A model generated the notes under the pieces. It searched no databases and was not told where the DNA came from. It worked only from the letters and a program-made list of their open reading frames with translations. DNA of 64,000 nt, taken from the NCBI GenBank assembly GCA_034044135.1, contig CP139021.1, positions 316,001-380,000 of the forward strand. The letters are read 5' to 3'. This DNA is from Flammeovirgaceae bacterium SG7u.111 (GTDB lineage Bacteria > Bacteroidota > Bacteroidia > Cytophagales > Flammeovirgaceae). Shown here piece by piece: positions 63,622 through 64,000 of the stretch (the stretch's first letter is position 1; each line of letters begins with the position of its first letter). The position numbers and the translations under genes were made by a program.

Positions 63622-64000
63622 AGGGCAAGAGTTCTTGTCGCTTTTAATCCCCTAAGCATTTGGTTTGGGGGATTTTTTTGCCCATTACATCCTACCGGGT
63701 TAATTTTTTCTAATTGTGTTTCAGCATGTTGTGTGTTATTTCCCATAAAAGGGGGGCATGTTGTTGTTTAATTGGGGAATGTTTTCTTATTTTTGCGGAC
63801 GCTTACGGCAGGTGGGCGTCGGCGAACGGGGTCCTTTCCCGTTCTGGAAAATAAATTTGATATAAGGTTTGCATATTAGGCAAAAGTTATCCACTTTTGC
63901 ACCCCGCTTGGACGTAGGGCGGGAGGTATCGTTTTCTGGCATGGTTTTCTTTCTTGTCCCGGCGGGAAAAAAGCCAAAAAAAAACTTGCGAAAAGTTTTG
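63622..64000. other. Intergenic region at the window end
   Basis: 379 bases with the purA terminator. The last 220 bases are richer in G and C, with hairpins GAACGGG/CCCGTTC (about 63814-63834) and CCCGC/GCGGG (about 63903-63923). No gene is seen; an RNA gene or REP-like cluster could begin beyond the window. Confidence 0.35.
63646..63679 (+). terminator. Terminator after purA
   Basis: AATCCCCTAA pairs with TTGGGGGATT (one G-T pair), followed by seven T. Confidence 0.82.

Overview
The window is chromosomal DNA from a member of the Bacteroidota, most likely the Cytophagales (Flammeovirga/Reichenbachiella-like). The main evidence is adjacent porU and porV genes of the type IX secretion system (T9SS), a very large secreted nuclease ending in a T9SS sorting domain, many SPI and SPII export signals, an ECF sigma factor, LytS/LytTR signalling, and translation starts with little Shine-Dalgarno sequence. 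The genus cannot be fixed from the sequence. No rRNA, tRNA or CRISPR array was seen.

Region by region. 0-9.8 kb: an AIM24-like protein, a lipoprotein, an aldo/keto reductase - zinc-type dehydrogenase - rhamnose/fucose mutarotase trio (probably deoxysugar oxidation), lspA, and small envelope proteins. 9.8-15.4 kb: an 1846-residue ExeM/NucH-like nuclease exported by T9SS. 15.7-19.5 kb: small secreted and membrane proteins, an ECF sigma factor with an overlapping four-helix partner, and a decayed beta-galactosidase in which both gene ends survive around a large internal deletion. 20-28.8 kb: a tripartite RND efflux system (adaptor, pump, TolC) followed by a LytS-type kinase, a LytTR regulator and a membrane-anchored class III nucleotide cyclase. 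29-36.9 kb: a lipid-linked sugar transferase pair (GT39/GT2), DUF1328, DUF72 and CPBP proteins, an alpha-L-fucosidase and a MaoC-fold protein. 37-38.2 kb: an AraC-regulator remnant and truA.

38.2-42.7 kb is the most notable stretch: three consecutive integron-type gene cassettes, all on the minus strand (short-chain dehydrogenase plus AraC regulator; beta-propeller lipoprotein; epoxide hydrolase). Each ends in an attC-like element, and the first bases of each cassette are perfectly complementary (9-10 nt) to the start of that cassette's own attC, which is the hallmark of integron cassettes. No integrase gene is in view. The 1.4 kb next to the array is gene-poor. It holds a decaying 21-bp tandem repeat (about 11 units) and a truncated copy of a MITE-like element whose complete copy lies at 50.8 kb.

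44-64 kb: a MORN-NTR-Kazal-like secreted protein, DUF3179 and another secreted protein, an EEP-family membrane phosphoesterase, a Fur-family regulator, an FAD oxidoreductase, deoC, an exported Mn-type superoxide dismutase, an AraC regulator, porU-porV, a catalytically dead M16 peptidase homologue, aroE, a STAS protein and purA.
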